A stretch of 64,000 nt of DNA from Paraburkholderia sp. PREW-6R (GTDB lineage Bacteria; Pseudomonadota; Gammaproteobacteria; Burkholderiales; Burkholderiaceae): assembly GCF_039621805.1 (NCBI RefSeq), contig NZ_CP155076.1, positions 186,001 to 250,000 of the forward strand. The letters are read 5' to 3'. Shown here piece after piece: positions 1-8,387 of this stretch. The notes below the pieces were generated by a model that saw only the letters and a list, made by a program, of their open reading frames with translations, ran no database searches and was not told where the DNA came from. Each line of letters starts with the position of its first letter. The stretch's first letter is position 1. Position numbers and translations under genes: made by a program.

Positions 1-103
1 ATGCGGTGTGCAAAGCATCGGACGGATTGCCCGGCGCCGCCATCGGGCTCCAAGACGCATCCCTGACGATATGATAGTTGGCTACCGCTGCATCGTGTAA
101 TCA

Positions 104-430
104 ATGGAAAGGAACACCTACTCAAAGCTTGTAAGGCAACTTGCCGAACTCGATAGTGAAATAGAACGTGTCCGGCGTCTCGAACGTTGTCGGGTTATTG
201 CAGAGATCCGCTCGCAGATGCAGGAATTCGGTATCAAACCAAGCGAACTTGTTGGACGCAAGCGTGGAAGATCGTCGGCGCCAGCCCGATACCTGAACCC
301 GGAAACCGGGCAGACATGGACTGGTAGAGGGGCGCGCCCCCACTGGCTGGTGGGCAAGGAATCAAAAGAGTTCCTGATTGTCCCTCAGGAGTCGCATCGT
401 TCTGGCGAGGAAGAAAGCGTCAAAAACTAG
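104..430 (+). CDS. H-NS family DNA-binding protein
   Basis: Encodes 108 residues, the usual size for Burkholderia H-NS-like nucleoid proteins that bind AT-rich and foreign DNA and silence it. The N-terminal half (about residues 5-45) is charged and helical, as expected for the oligomerisation coiled coil. The C-terminal half holds the typical H-NS DNA-binding signature, visible as YLNPETGQTWTGRGARPHWL at about residues 63-82, including the GRGARP core. The ATG at 104 is the first in frame and has no strong Shine-Dalgarno sequence. The gene stands alone upstream of an ISNCY insertion; H-NS paralogues are common on genomic islands and plasmids, which fits the rest of the window. The family assignment is firm. 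Its target genes cannot be inferred. Confidence 0.9.
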   Translation: MERNTYSKLVRQLAELDSEIERVRRLERCRVIAEIRSQMQEFGIKPSELVGRKRGRSSAPARYLNPETGQTWTGRGARPHWLVGKESKEFLIVPQESHRSGEEESVKN

Positions 431-832
431 CGTGCATATTCGTTGATGGCGTCATTATTGGCGGTTACCTGGGTGAACCGCAAGCCATCTACGCTTCAGG
501 CCTTTTCAAGGGTCCAGACGCTCGCCTCCGTGATGTACCGATTTTAGGTGGTCCCACCTGTATTCTGCCGCTTGAACCACCCTAGTGGCTGCGCCATGGC
601 GATTCGTCCTGCCTAGGCAAGCTCGCGGCTTATGGAAGGATGACGGCATTGAATTGGCGGTGCCGGCCAAACGAGAGTCGCCTGGCAAACGGTGTCGAGC
701 GATATCACTTTCTCCGCAAACGGCTTCGGGTTGTTGTGAGCAGAAGTGATTCGGCGAGAGTCAAACCAATAGCAGCATCCTGCGCTATTTAACATAATGT
801 TAATTATCAACCATCGTGTTGTTAGTCCAAAG
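431..832. other. Intergenic stretch, no gene recognised
   Basis: About 400 bases between the H-NS gene and the first ISNCY element. Short open frames exist on both strands, but none has a convincing start, ribosome site or recognisable protein sequence. The right edge abuts the terminal inverted repeat of the insertion sequence. Confidence 0.5.
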
Positions 833-2403
833 TTCAGATGTCGTGTTTCCGCTAAATTGAAATGTCGTGTTTGCGGGTTCAGGCTGGTGGCCAGCATGCC
901 TTAAGGAGCGCTGGCCATGAACGCAACTGGGAAGATCACCATGTCGATGACCGAGCTGGACCGCTTGAAGGTGGTACAGGCCGTTTGCGAGCGGCGTCTG
1001 AAGCCAGGTCAGGCAGCGGAGCGCCTTGCGCTGAGCGTGCGGCAGGTCGAGCGCCTGGTGCAGCGCTATCAGGCCGCGGGCGTTGCGGGACTGGTGTCGG
1101 GCAAACGCGGGCGACCGGGCAACCATCAGTTGTCTGATGGCGTGGCGCGACGCGCGCTGGCGATCATTCGTGAGCGCTACGCGGATTTCGGGCCGACACT
1201 GGCGTGCGAGAAGCTTCGGGAATGTCACGGCATCGGTCTGTCGGTCGAGACGGTGCGTGTGCTGATGATGGCCGCTGGTCTGTGGATTCGTCGCAGGGAT
1301 CGTCCAGCCAAGGTTTACCAGCCCCGAAACCGTCGTGCGTGTCTGGGTGAACTGATCCAGATTGACGGCAGCGATCACCGCTGGTTCGAGGAACGCGCGC
1401 CCGCGTGCACGCTGCTGGTGTTCATTGACGATGCGACTGGCCGGCTGATGACCCTGCACTTCACGGCGACCGAGTCGACCTTCAGCTATTTCGAGGCACT
1501 GGCGAAGTATCTGGTGGCGCATGGCAAACCGGTCGCGTTCTATAGCGACAAGTTCAGCGTGTTCTACGTCAAGGACCGTGCAAGCACGGCCGGCAAAGGC
1601 GTCACACAGTTCGGTCGCGCCCTGTACCAGCTCAATATCGAGGCGTTCTGTGCGAACACGAGCCAGGCCAAGGGGCGTGTCGAGCGAGCCAATCTGACGT
1701 TGCAGGACCGGCTCGTCAAGGAACTGAGGTTGCGTAACATCAGTACGCGCGAAGCGGCCAATGCGTATGCGCCCTCCTTCATCGCGGACTTCAACCGGCG
1801 CTTTGGCAAGCCGCCGAAGAGCGACCACAACGCGCATCGGCCGCTGCGTGACGACGAGGACCTGAAGCAGATCCTGGCCTATCGCGTGGCGCGCAAGGTC
1901 TCCAATGCGCTGACGGTGCAGTACGACCGGGTGATGTACCTGTTGCAGGACACCGAGGCCAACCGGCGTCTCATCCACGAGTACATTGAAGTGGTCGAAT
2001 ACCCGGATGGTGCGATCAAGATTCAGGCCTCTGGCCGCGTCTTGCCGTATCGCGAGTATGACCGGATTACGCGGATTGATCAGGGCGCAGAGGTGGAGAA
2101 CAAGCGGCTGTCTGCGGCGCTGCAAGTCGCGCGGATGGTGCAGGCGCAGCGCGATGACCGGCGCGTTTCGGGCTCGCCTTCACGCACCCATACTGGCGAG
2201 GACGTCCGGGCGAAGAAAGCGCTGGTGGGCCTGAAGAAACAGCGGGCGATCACGTTAGCGGATGTCACTCAGGCCGTGCATGAGGTAAGCGTCAAAAAAC
2301 GTGAAGAACGGGGGGTGGGCGGCTGCGCCGCCCACCCCAGGAACATCAGAAAAAACGCCGCAAAACCCGACATTTCAATTTAGCGCAGACCCCGACATTT
2401 CAA
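833..2403 (+). mobile_element. ISNCY-family insertion sequence, copy 1
   Basis: Bounded by imperfect inverted repeats of about 40 bp. The left end reads TTCAGATGTCGTGTTTCC followed by GCTAAATTGAAATGTCG. The right end, read on the opposite strand, gives TTGAAATGTCGGGGTCTG followed by GCTAAATTGAAATGTCG. Each end therefore contains two spaced AATGTCG motifs, probably transposase sites. One transposase gene (917-2383) fills the element, and its stop codon lies inside the right inverted repeat. No convincing target duplication is visible. Confidence 0.8.
917..2383 (+). CDS. ISNCY-family DDE transposase (copy 1)
   Basis: A 488-residue integrase-fold transposase that moves its own element. Residues 1-75 form helix-turn-helix regions (AAERLALSVRQVERLVQRYQ). 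The catalytic core follows, with DDE candidates visible as the D of IDGSDHRWFE, the D of YSDKFSVF and the E of KGRVERAN. The ATG at 917 has AAGGAG 10 bases upstream. The last codons read through the inverted repeat and stop there, so the natural C-terminus is partly encoded by the IS end. It is full length against copy 2 (2535-3950), with which it shares most core motifs while differing at both termini. It appears intact and may be active. Confidence 0.85.
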   Translation: MNATGKITMSMTELDRLKVVQAVCERRLKPGQAAERLALSVRQVERLVQRYQAAGVAGLVSGKRGRPGNHQLSDGVARRALAIIRERYADFGPTLACEKLRECHGIGLSVETVRVLMMAAGLWIRRRDRPAKVYQPRNRRACLGELIQIDGSDHRWFEERAPACTLLVFIDDATGRLMTLHFTATESTFSYFEALAKYLVAHGKPVAFYSDKFSVFYVKDRASTAGKGVTQFGRALYQLNIEAFCANTSQAKGRVERANLTLQDRLVKELRLRNISTREAANAYAPSFIADFNRRFGKPPKSDHNAHRPLRDDEDLKQILAYRVARKVSNALTVQYDRVMYLLQDTEANRRLIHEYIEVVEYPDGAIKIQASGRVLPYREYDRITRIDQGAEVENKRLSAALQVARMVQAQRDDRRVSGSPSRTHTGEDVRAKKALVGLKKQRAITLADVTQAVHEVSVKKREERGVGGCAAHPRNIRKNAAKPDISI

Positions 2404-2429
2404 TCTGGCCTCGACACGTGTTGTCAGAG

Positions 2430-3987
2430 CTTTTTAGAAATGTCCGGTTCTGGCTCATTGGAAATGTCCGGTTTTCCAACTCCGGGCTAGCTGTGGCGCA
2501 TGCTGCGGCATCACAGCCAGCCCGGAGCCCGACCATGAACGGACGTGGACTCATCACGATCAGCATGCATGAGCTCGAGCGCGTGAAGGTCATTGAGGCG
2601 GTCGTCCAGCATCGACTGACGACCGTACGGGCGGCTGAACGTCTGCAACTGTGTGAGCGTCAGGTCAGACGGCTGGTGCGACGCTACGAGTCCGCTGGAC
2701 CGGCCGGGCTCGTGTCGGCGCGGCGTGGACAGCCCAGTAATCGTGAACTGCCGGTTGATCTGCGGGCGCGAGCCATGGCGCTGGTGCGTGAGCGCTACAC
2801 GGATTTTGGGCCGACGCTGGCGTGCGAGAAGCTATACGAGTGTCATGGGCTCGTGCTCGCCAAGGAAACCGTGCGGCGCTGGATGCGTGAGGCCGGGTTG
2901 TGGATTCCACGCAAACAGCGGCCACCGAAGCTGCATCAGCCGAGAAACCGTCGTGCATGTCTGGGCGAGCTGGTGCAGATCGACGGCAGCGATCATCGCT
3001 GGTTCGAGGACCGCGCACCGGCCTGTACGCTGCTGGTGTTCATCGACGATGCGACGGGCCGGTTGATGGTGCTGCACTTCACCGCGACCGAATCGACCTT
3101 CAGCTATTTCGAGGCGATACGCGCGTACCTTGAGCAGCATGGCAAGCCGGTCGCGCTTTACAGCGACAAGGCCAGCGTGTTTCACTGCAACAGCCATTCG
3201 GTTACGCCTGGCAAGGGCGTGACGCAGTTTGGCAGGGCGCTGTATGAGCTGAATGTAGATACGTTCTGCGCCAACAGCAGTCAGGCGAAGGGCCGTGTCG
3301 AGAGGGCCAACCTGACGTTGCAGGATCGTCTGGTGAAGGAACTGCGGCTACGCGGCATCAGCACGAAGGAAGCTGCCAATGCTTACGCGCCCCACTTCAT
3401 CGCTGACTTTAACGGCCGGTTTGGCAAGGTGCCGCGCAGCACGTTCGATGCACACCGGCCGCTGCGGGCGGATGACGATCTTGATCTGATCCTGACGGTT
3501 CGTGTGCCGCGGCGCGTGTCGAAAGTGTTGACGGTGCAATACGACCGTGTGATCTATCTGCTTGAAGATACGCCAGCGAACCGCAGCCTGATTCACGGGT
3601 ATCTGGATGTGTTCGAGTATCCGGACGGACGTATCGAAATCCGGGTGAATGGTGCTGCCCTGCCCTATGTGCCTTATGACAGGCTCTCGGAGATCGATCA
3701 GGCTGCAGTGGTCGATAACAAGCGGCTTGGACACACGTTACAGATGGCGCAGTTGATCCAGGCGCAGCGCGATGACAGGCGGGCGTCGGGAGCTCCATCA
3801 AGGACCAATCAGGGTGAGGCTCCACGGTCGAAGGAGCGCAAGGTGGGTACCCGCAAGCAGCGCGAGTTGACCCGGGAGCAGTTGAATGAAGCGATTCTTG
3901 GAACTGCCGGAGCGCGGGTTGGCTCGGTGCTTAAAAGCCCTCTAACATAAAGATTTCTGAACCACAAAATCGGACATTTCTAAAAAG
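2430..3987 (+). mobile_element. ISNCY-family insertion sequence, copy 2
   Basis: A second, distinct ISNCY element lies only about 26 bp after copy 1. Its ends are CTTTTTAGAAATGTCCG at 2430 and the inverted partner CGGACATTTCTAAAAAG ending at 3987, a 17-bp perfect terminal match. It has one transposase gene. Immediately to its right (3991-4031) sits a solo copy of the copy-1 right end, so the two elements probably nested or recombined. Confidence 0.8.
2535..3950 (+). CDS. ISNCY-family DDE transposase (copy 2)
   Basis: About 471 residues from the ATG at 2535. The frame is open further upstream, but that part reads through the inverted repeats of both elements and is not expected to be translated. 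An N-terminal helix-turn-helix (AAERLQLCERQVRRLVRRY) precedes the DDE core: D in QIDGSDHRWF, D in LYSDKASVF and E in KGRVERANL. It matches the family over its whole length and is related to, but clearly divergent from, the transposase at 917-2383. Deleted relatives of this family occur at 18266-19165 and 19196-19536. It seems intact. Confidence 0.85.
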   Translation: MNGRGLITISMHELERVKVIEAVVQHRLTTVRAAERLQLCERQVRRLVRRYESAGPAGLVSARRGQPSNRELPVDLRARAMALVRERYTDFGPTLACEKLYECHGLVLAKETVRRWMREAGLWIPRKQRPPKLHQPRNRRACLGELVQIDGSDHRWFEDRAPACTLLVFIDDATGRLMVLHFTATESTFSYFEAIRAYLEQHGKPVALYSDKASVFHCNSHSVTPGKGVTQFGRALYELNVDTFCANSSQAKGRVERANLTLQDRLVKELRLRGISTKEAANAYAPHFIADFNGRFGKVPRSTFDAHRPLRADDDLDLILTVRVPRRVSKVLTVQYDRVIYLLEDTPANRSLIHGYLDVFEYPDGRIEIRVNGAALPYVPYDRLSEIDQAAVVDNKRLGHTLQMAQLIQAQRDDRRASGAPSRTNQGEAPRSKERKVGTRKQRELTREQLNEAILGTAGARVGSVLKSPLT

Positions 3988-3990
3988 TCC

Positions 3991-4031
3991 AAACCCGACA
4001 TTTCAATTTAGCGCAGACCCCGACATTTGAA
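3991..4031. repeat. Solo duplicate of an ISNCY right end
   Basis: The segment containing ACCCGACATTTCAATTTAG then CGCAGACCCCGACATTT repeats almost exactly the right inverted repeat of copy 1 (2374-2401), but no matching left end or transposase adjoins it. It is best read as the leftover end of another copy, or of copy 1 before copy 2 inserted. Confidence 0.6.
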
Positions 4032-4118
4032 CTTGGCGGGGACATAGGGTCGAATCATTTTTGATAGGCCAGACTGCGGTCCGTCTATTGGCGACAGTTA
4101 TCCTTCTCACTGACCAAT

Positions 4119-4164
4119 TTGCACAGCATTGTAAGAGTGCTAATATTGTGCATATCTTGTGCAA
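4119..4164 (+). promoter_or_regulatory. Putative autoregulatory operator of the Xre/RES operon
   Basis: Just before the antitoxin start lie TTGCACA (4119-4125) and its inverted partner TGTGCAA (4158-4164), with an additional TTGTGCA at 4146-4152. Repeated and inverted sites in this position are usual for toxin-antitoxin operons repressed by their own antitoxin. The assignment is inferred from symmetry and position only. Confidence 0.45.
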
Positions 4165-4173
4165 CGAGACGCC

Positions 4174-4584
4174 ATGATGGATATTCGCCCGATTTCCGCC
4201 CCTCCCGGCTCCAGCATTACCTTTGATCAGTTCATGGCATCGCTGCGTGAGCCCGGTAGCGCTGCGCCAATCGTATCTGCACGTCGCTTTGGAGAAGCAC
4301 TTCATATCGATCTGCAGACGCTCGCGCAGCAGGCACACGTGCATCGGAATACGCTCAGCCGTCAGCCCGGCGCCGAGAGCGTACAGCGATTCCTACGGGA
4401 CGCACTGCGGGCCATCCGCGCGGCCACCGACATTTCTGGAGACGTTGCGCAGGCATTGTTCTGGTATCGCAATGAGCCATTGTCAGTGTTCGACTACAAG
4501 ACTGCTGAACAACTGGTTTCAGACGGTAGAACAGACGACCTGCTTCGCTACATTTCTTCGCTTGAGGCGGGCGCGGCCGGATGA
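4174..4584 (+). CDS. Xre/MbcA/ParS-type antitoxin (first RES-Xre pair)
   Basis: Antitoxin of a RES-Xre type II system, about 136 residues from the ATG at 4174; a GTG at 4159 is in frame but overlaps the probable operator. The N-terminal two thirds contain a helical DNA-binding part (LQTLAQQAHVHRNTLSR). The C-terminus is the Xre/MbcA/ParS toxin-binding domain, with FWYRNEPLSVFDYKTAEQLV and a LLRYISSLEAGA ending. The stop overlaps the ATG of the next gene as ATGA at 4581-4584, indicating translational coupling. Known members neutralise an NAD-degrading RES toxin and repress the operon. Because the partner toxin has an amber codon, this antitoxin may now be an orphan. Confidence 0.85.
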   Translation: MMDIRPISAPPGSSITFDQFMASLREPGSAAPIVSARRFGEALHIDLQTLAQQAHVHRNTLSRQPGAESVQRFLRDALRAIRAATDISGDVAQALFWYRNEPLSVFDYKTAEQLVSDGRTDDLLRYISSLEAGAAG

Positions 4585-5102
4585 TCCTCACAGCACTGTC
4601 CGGGCTAACCGTCTACCGGATGCATCTTCCAAAATAGGCAGTTGCGCCGACAAGCGGCGCCGGCGCGAGCAGACACGGCGGCCGCGCAAATCGTATCGGC
4701 GTCAATGCACTCTACCTCGCATTGGACATCAACACTGCTGTACGGGAGTACCAGCAGGTGTCGCCGCTGATGCCACCTGGCACGTTAGTCAGCTATCAGC
4801 TGAGCATAGGACCAGTTGTCGATTTCACAGGCGGCTACCAGGCGGAGATATGGTCCGGATTGTGGGAAGATTTTTATTGTGACTGGCGCGGCTGCTGGTT
4901 TGATCAGCGCATTGAGCCCCCGAGTTGGGTGCTTGGAGACGAGACCATCGCGTCTGGCGCAAAAGGAATTCTTTTCAACTCGCGACTGTCGCCCGAAGGA
5001 ATCAATCTGGTTCTCTACATCGACGAGTTGACGTCGTCAGACAGACTCGTGGTCCATGATCCTCTGGGCGCATTACCTCGAGATCAGTCGTCCTGGAGAT
5101 AG
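4581..5102 (+). pseudogene. RES-domain toxin with in-frame amber codon
   Basis: Read from the ATG at 4581, which overlaps the antitoxin stop, the frame gives a normal RES start: VYRMHLPK, then TAG at 4635-4637, then AVAPTSGAGASRHGGRANR, NALYLALDINTAVREYQQ and on to a normal stop at 5102. RES proteins bind and degrade NAD(+). The Arg of GGRAN and the Glu of AVREYQ, expected in the active site, are both present. Only codon 19 is bad; related RES proteins usually have Trp here, so TGG to TAG by one G-to-A change is likely. The rest of the frame has no other stop or frameshift. This is either recent inactivation, which would relieve toxicity, or a toxin made only by rare readthrough. Confidence 0.8.
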
Positions 5103-5873
5103 CGAAAACCATCGAAACGGCTGGGCACTATTTTCCTATTCACGCTGGCAGACGTCATGCCGCGACTTTCGCAAAGACGTGCTAGCCGAAGTCTTCAACA
5201 ACTCTTCAGCCATATCCTCGTATGCGCTAATTCGCGGTACGTGGGCGGTCATTTATCGAATACAACGGAATTCTCGCAGCGGCTATTCTGATCGCACTTC
5301 CCGATTCCAGTTGCGTATCTGTCTGCGACCACCCTCCTCGCAACGCACAATCATCGTGCAATAAAGAGGCGACCATATATGTCCCACCCGCACAATTGAG
5401 CATGACCTTGATGTCGGGTCCATCGGTCCGCTCCCGGTGAACCTCATTGGCATAGATGCGACTTGACATTCCAAGGCGTCTCGATTGGCCGACACAAGTC
5501 GCCCTACGAAGGTAGTCATGGTCACAGTTCACGACTGGTTTAGGTCGCAACTCCCGACTGCCTTCTTGACAGCCATGGCGCAGCCATCAGGGGTCGGAGG
5601 ATCAGCGGAAGACCGTTAGTTGCGTACTTTTAAAAGCAATTGAGCGTTAATACATGCTGCGATAGTCATAGAAAGACATGACGGCAAACGATGCCGGCGA
5701 CACCTCAAATGAAAGTGCATTTGCGACAGCGCAAATATCGCGGAGGCTGATCGCCCTGCCCATCAGCCGGCAATTGTCCGCGTGGAACCCCCAACGACGG
5801 GCAAGGCACGATCCCTGTCAGCAATGCGCTGCATGCTCACCCGGTGGAGTTACAGTCAGCGGTTGGGTTCATG
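5103..5873. other. Region without a firmly recognised gene
   Basis: About 770 bases between the RES pseudogene and the SRAP gene. Only one weak minus-strand candidate (5227-5469) stands out. The remainder has short overlapping frames on both strands without ribosome sites or familiar motifs. Confidence 0.4.
5227..5469 (-). CDS. Possible small hypothetical protein
   Basis: An 80-residue frame starting MSSRIYANEVHRERTDGP and ending in NDRPRTAN. It contains a plausible beta-rich stretch (VMLNCAGGTYMVASLL), but I recognise no family. The ribosome site is weak and the flanking DNA has no other features. The call rests on protein-like composition only, so it may be spurious or a relic. Confidence 0.3.
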   Translation of the reverse strand: MSSRIYANEVHRERTDGPDIKVMLNCAGGTYMVASLLHDDCALRGGWSQTDTQLESGSAIRIAAARIPLYSINDRPRTAN

Positions 5874-6836
5874 TCACGCTGCCAACCGGTGCTCGTAATA
5901 CGGCCGGTCCCTGTCATCCAGAATCGCATACATCGCTGCGAGATTCCTTGGGTCTGGATTGAGCCATGCGTCAATGTTTTCAGGCTTAATTGGGATAATG
6001 CAGCGGTCGTGGCCAGCCGCCGCGACTTCAGGTGGCGGCTCATCGGTCACGGCTGCGAAGGACAATAGGTCTGACTGCCCCGGTGCTGTCCAGCGAGACC
6101 ACAAACAGGCAACGTGCATCAGTTCGCCGTTGCTCGGACGGAATTCGAGAACAACGTTTTCGTCCCGGTCGTGCGTTTCAAGGAGCGTGCCTTCGAATTT
6201 TGCTTTGCTTACGTTTTCATAGAAGACGTCCACGAGCATCACTCCGTGGGTGTATCCGAAGCACGGTTTCCAGAAACCCTCGAGATTGTCGCGGCGGGCG
6301 TTGTAGGTGCCCGGATATTTGACGTCGTACGAAGCTGGCTTGCCGGCAATGCGGCACTGATACCGCATCGGCTTGACGACGCGCCGGCCATCTTCTATCA
6401 CCACGACGGGCGCGTAGTGACCGGGAAATATCCGCGAGTCGCGTGGCTTGGGCTCTGTCCGCGTTATATCTTCGAGCTTGCCCAACGTCCATGCAATCTT
6501 GTCGGTGGCGATACGCTGATTCTCTGTCGCGGCCTTGGTCACCTTTGTCTGCAGGGTCCGCTCAGCGTCCGCCAGGCGCTTGCGCTGCCTGAACAGGTCC
6601 TGTTCAAGTCTGGTGATCTGGGCAGCATTGAACCGGTCGATAAAGGTCTTGATTTCAAGCTCAGCGTCCGTGCGGGGTTGGGCAAACGCATCTTCCATCG
6701 CTTTCGGTATCTTCGCTTTGCTGATGCCTTCGGCGCGTTCAAAAAACAGGCGAGTGAATTCTGCAATATCCATCAGCGCACCAAAGGTGCGTACGAACCT
6801 TTGATAATCCGCCTTTATTTGAGCCGAGTAGCACAC
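5874..6836 (-). CDS. SRAP (YedK/HMCES-like) abasic-site DNA-protein crosslink protein
   Basis: SRAP proteins crosslink to abasic sites in single-stranded DNA through Cys2. Here the GTG at 6836, preceded by GGAGG five bases away, gives fMet-Cys-Tyr-Ser-Ala-Gln, leaving the catalytic Cys at position 2. An upstream ATG at 6899 would bury it and is rejected. Other expected residues are visible: Asn179 in TYNARRDN, Glu207 in VFYEN and His276 in AGHDRCIIPI. At 320 residues it is about 100 longer than the usual family member. The extra part, about residues 45-125, is charged and predicted coiled coil (RLEQDLFRQRKRLADAERTL). The 5-prime end slightly overlaps the original stop (6815) of the gene split by the IS3 element upstream. 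It probably acts in DNA repair; the insert may add oligomerisation or partner binding. Confidence 0.85.
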   Translation of the reverse strand: MCYSAQIKADYQRFVRTFGALMDIAEFTRLFFERAEGISKAKIPKAMEDAFAQPRTDAELEIKTFIDRFNAAQITRLEQDLFRQRKRLADAERTLQTKVTKAATENQRIATDKIAWTLGKLEDITRTEPKPRDSRIFPGHYAPVVVIEDGRRVVKPMRYQCRIAGKPASYDVKYPGTYNARRDNLEGFWKPCFGYTHGVMLVDVFYENVSKAKFEGTLLETHDRDENVVLEFRPSNGELMHVACLWSRWTAPGQSDLLSFAAVTDEPPPEVAAAGHDRCIIPIKPENIDAWLNPDPRNLAAMYAILDDRDRPYYEHRLAA

Positions 6837-6966
6837 CTTGACCTCCGGTTGATGGTGCGGGCCAATCCGCTGTTGACTAACGCCAGAATTCTCCAGCAAA
6901 GCTGTTCAGACAGTCCTGAACCGCCCCGGGGAATGAACTGACCCCCGAGAGTTGGACGTTGAAGCG

Positions 6967-7803
6967 TTAATTTTTTCCCGCTCGCATTCGATATTCCACG
7001 GGACTCAGTCCACCAAGTTTCGATTTGATGCGATGCCGGTTGTAGTAGTCGATGTAGCCCTTCAGGCCTACCCTCAGTGCGTCGACGTCTTCGAAGTCCG
7101 TGAGATGGAAGTACTCGGCCTTCAGAGTGCCAAAGAAGCTCTCCATGGCCGCGTTATCGAAGCAATTTCCTTTTCTCGACATACTCTGCTTCATTCCGTA
7201 GCGCGCCAGTGCCACTCGGTACGGTTGCATGCGATAGTGCCAACCCTGGTCTGAATGAAGCATCGGTGTAGCCGCATTCCCGCATTTCTTGACAGCTTTC
7301 CTGAGCATGCCCATGACCATTGGGAAGTCGGGGCGATGGCTCGACTCGTAGGCAACAATTTCCCCATTGTAGAGGTCCATGACCGGAGAAAGGTACAGCT
7401 TTTTCCCCGCGACCCGGAACTCGGTCACATCGGTGACCCACTTTTCGTTTGGGCTCGATGCGGTGAATTCACGATTGAGCAGGTTCGGAGCGGCCTCGCC
7501 GACCTCGCCCTGGTATGACCGGAACTTCTTCCGGCGCACCCTCGACCTGATTCCCAATTCGTTCATGAGGCGTTGCACCTTCTTGTGATTGACTAGCTCG
7601 CCATCACTGCGGATAGTTAAGGTGATGCGACGATAGCCATACAAGCCGCGATGTGCAGCATAGACAGCCTGAATCTTCGCCTTGAGTCCACGATGCCGGT
7701 CTGGAGCGGCCAACGTCTTGGCCCGATAGTAGTACGTACTGCGTGGCAACCCCGCAGCCTGGAGAAGGTCGGCCAAGGGGAATTCCTGCCTCAGTTCAAG
7801 CAC
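6967..7803 (-). CDS. IS3-family OrfB (catalytic transposase part)
   Basis: The 278-residue DDE domain of an IS3 transposase, usually made as an OrfAB fusion by -1 frameshifting. An N-terminal HTH_21-like region (YGYRRITLTIR) is followed by the rve integrase core. Its catalytic candidates are D in KWVTDVTEF, D in MLHSDQGWHY and E in NAAMESFFGTLK, and the C-terminus is the classic YNRHRIKSKLGGLSPVEYR. The frame begins with GTG at 7803, sharing one base with the orfA stop. Intact and presumably functional. Confidence 0.88.
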   Translation of the reverse strand: MLELRQEFPLADLLQAAGLPRSTYYYRAKTLAAPDRHRGLKAKIQAVYAAHRGLYGYRRITLTIRSDGELVNHKKVQRLMNELGIRSRVRRKKFRSYQGEVGEAAPNLLNREFTASSPNEKWVTDVTEFRVAGKKLYLSPVMDLYNGEIVAYESSHRPDFPMVMGMLRKAVKKCGNAATPMLHSDQGWHYRMQPYRVALARYGMKQSMSRKGNCFDNAAMESFFGTLKAEYFHLTDFEDVDALRVGLKGYIDYYNRHRIKSKLGGLSPVEYRMRAGKN

Positions 7804-8330
7804 TATTTTGGCTCTTTCTGCCGCGCCAACTTCTTTGCTAGAACCAAGGCATTGAATTTTTTTAGGTACGCGACCTCCGCGCGTAACTGGTGATTCTCAC
7901 GAAGGAGTTGGTCTGACTCCTCAGATCGCGGAGCTTCCAACGACTGGTTCGAGGTCTTTTTCTTTGCTGGCACCGAAACATCCTGTCCCGACGGGCGCAT
8001 GCCCTTTAGCGAACGGAGCTCTCCCCGTGCTTTCTGTTGTTGCCACATCGTGATGCTGTGCGGATTGCCGATATTGTAAATGGCAGCCAGCTCTCGACAG
8101 GAAAGGTTCTCAGCCACGCCCCGGTGCACCACCTCAAGCTTGAACTCAAGGGTGTAAGCGCCACGCTGGCGGATGAGCCCAGCGTTACCATGGTGACGAT
8201 ATGCCGCGACCCATCGCCTCACCATGCTTTCTGCAATACCGAATTTCGCCGCAAGGAGCTTATAGCCCCCTTTGCCAGCGAGATACTCGCGAACCACCTT
8301 CCCCTTAAACTTTACATCGAATTTCCTCAC
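7803..8330 (-). CDS. IS3-family OrfA
   Basis: A 175-residue DNA-binding subunit of the IS3 transposase. It has two helix-turn-helix regions (KLLAAKFGIAESMVRRWV near residue 25 and CRELAAIYNIGNPHSITMW near residue 80). A leucine-zipper-like C-terminal helix follows (LLRENHQLRAEVAYLKKF). The run of seven A (on the minus strand) at 7857-7863, about 50 bases before the stop, is the expected slippery site for the -1 frameshift that makes the OrfAB transposase. The stop overlaps the orfB start as TAGTG. Confidence 0.85.
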   Translation of the reverse strand: MRKFDVKFKGKVVREYLAGKGGYKLLAAKFGIAESMVRRWVAAYRHHGNAGLIRQRGAYTLEFKLEVVHRGVAENLSCRELAAIYNIGNPHSITMWQQQKARGELRSLKGMRPSGQDVSVPAKKKTSNQSLEAPRSEESDQLLRENHQLRAEVAYLKKFNALVLAKKLARQKEPK

Positions 8331-8387
8331 GGAGCCTCCAAGGTTGTGTCCAACTCTCGGGGGTCAGTTCAAACCCGGGGCGGTTCA

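Larger units (their letters stand above)
6917..8387 (-). mobile_element. IS3-family (IS150-like) insertion sequence
   Basis: Two overlapping genes, orfA and orfB, lie on the minus strand. The ends form long inverted repeats: TGAACCGCCCCGGGG at 6917 and its partner CCCGGGGCGGTTCA ending at 8387, followed inward by TGAACTGACCCCCGAGAG and its inverted partner. A 4-bp direct repeat GTCC flanks the element (6913-6916 and 8388-8391). Removing the element plus one GTCC restores a continuous 139-codon frame across the insertion. Confidence 0.85.

Noticed and set aside
800..2125. A 441-codon open frame on the minus strand across the first ISNCY transposase
   Set aside because: It is the antisense shadow of a clear DDE transposase; composition is Arg/His-rich and no ribosome site or family is visible.
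6837..6899. ATG at 6899 as the SRAP start
   Set aside because: It would add 21 residues before the catalytic Cys and read through the 3-prime end of the IS3-split gene; the GTG at 6836 has a strong ribosome site and gives Cys2.
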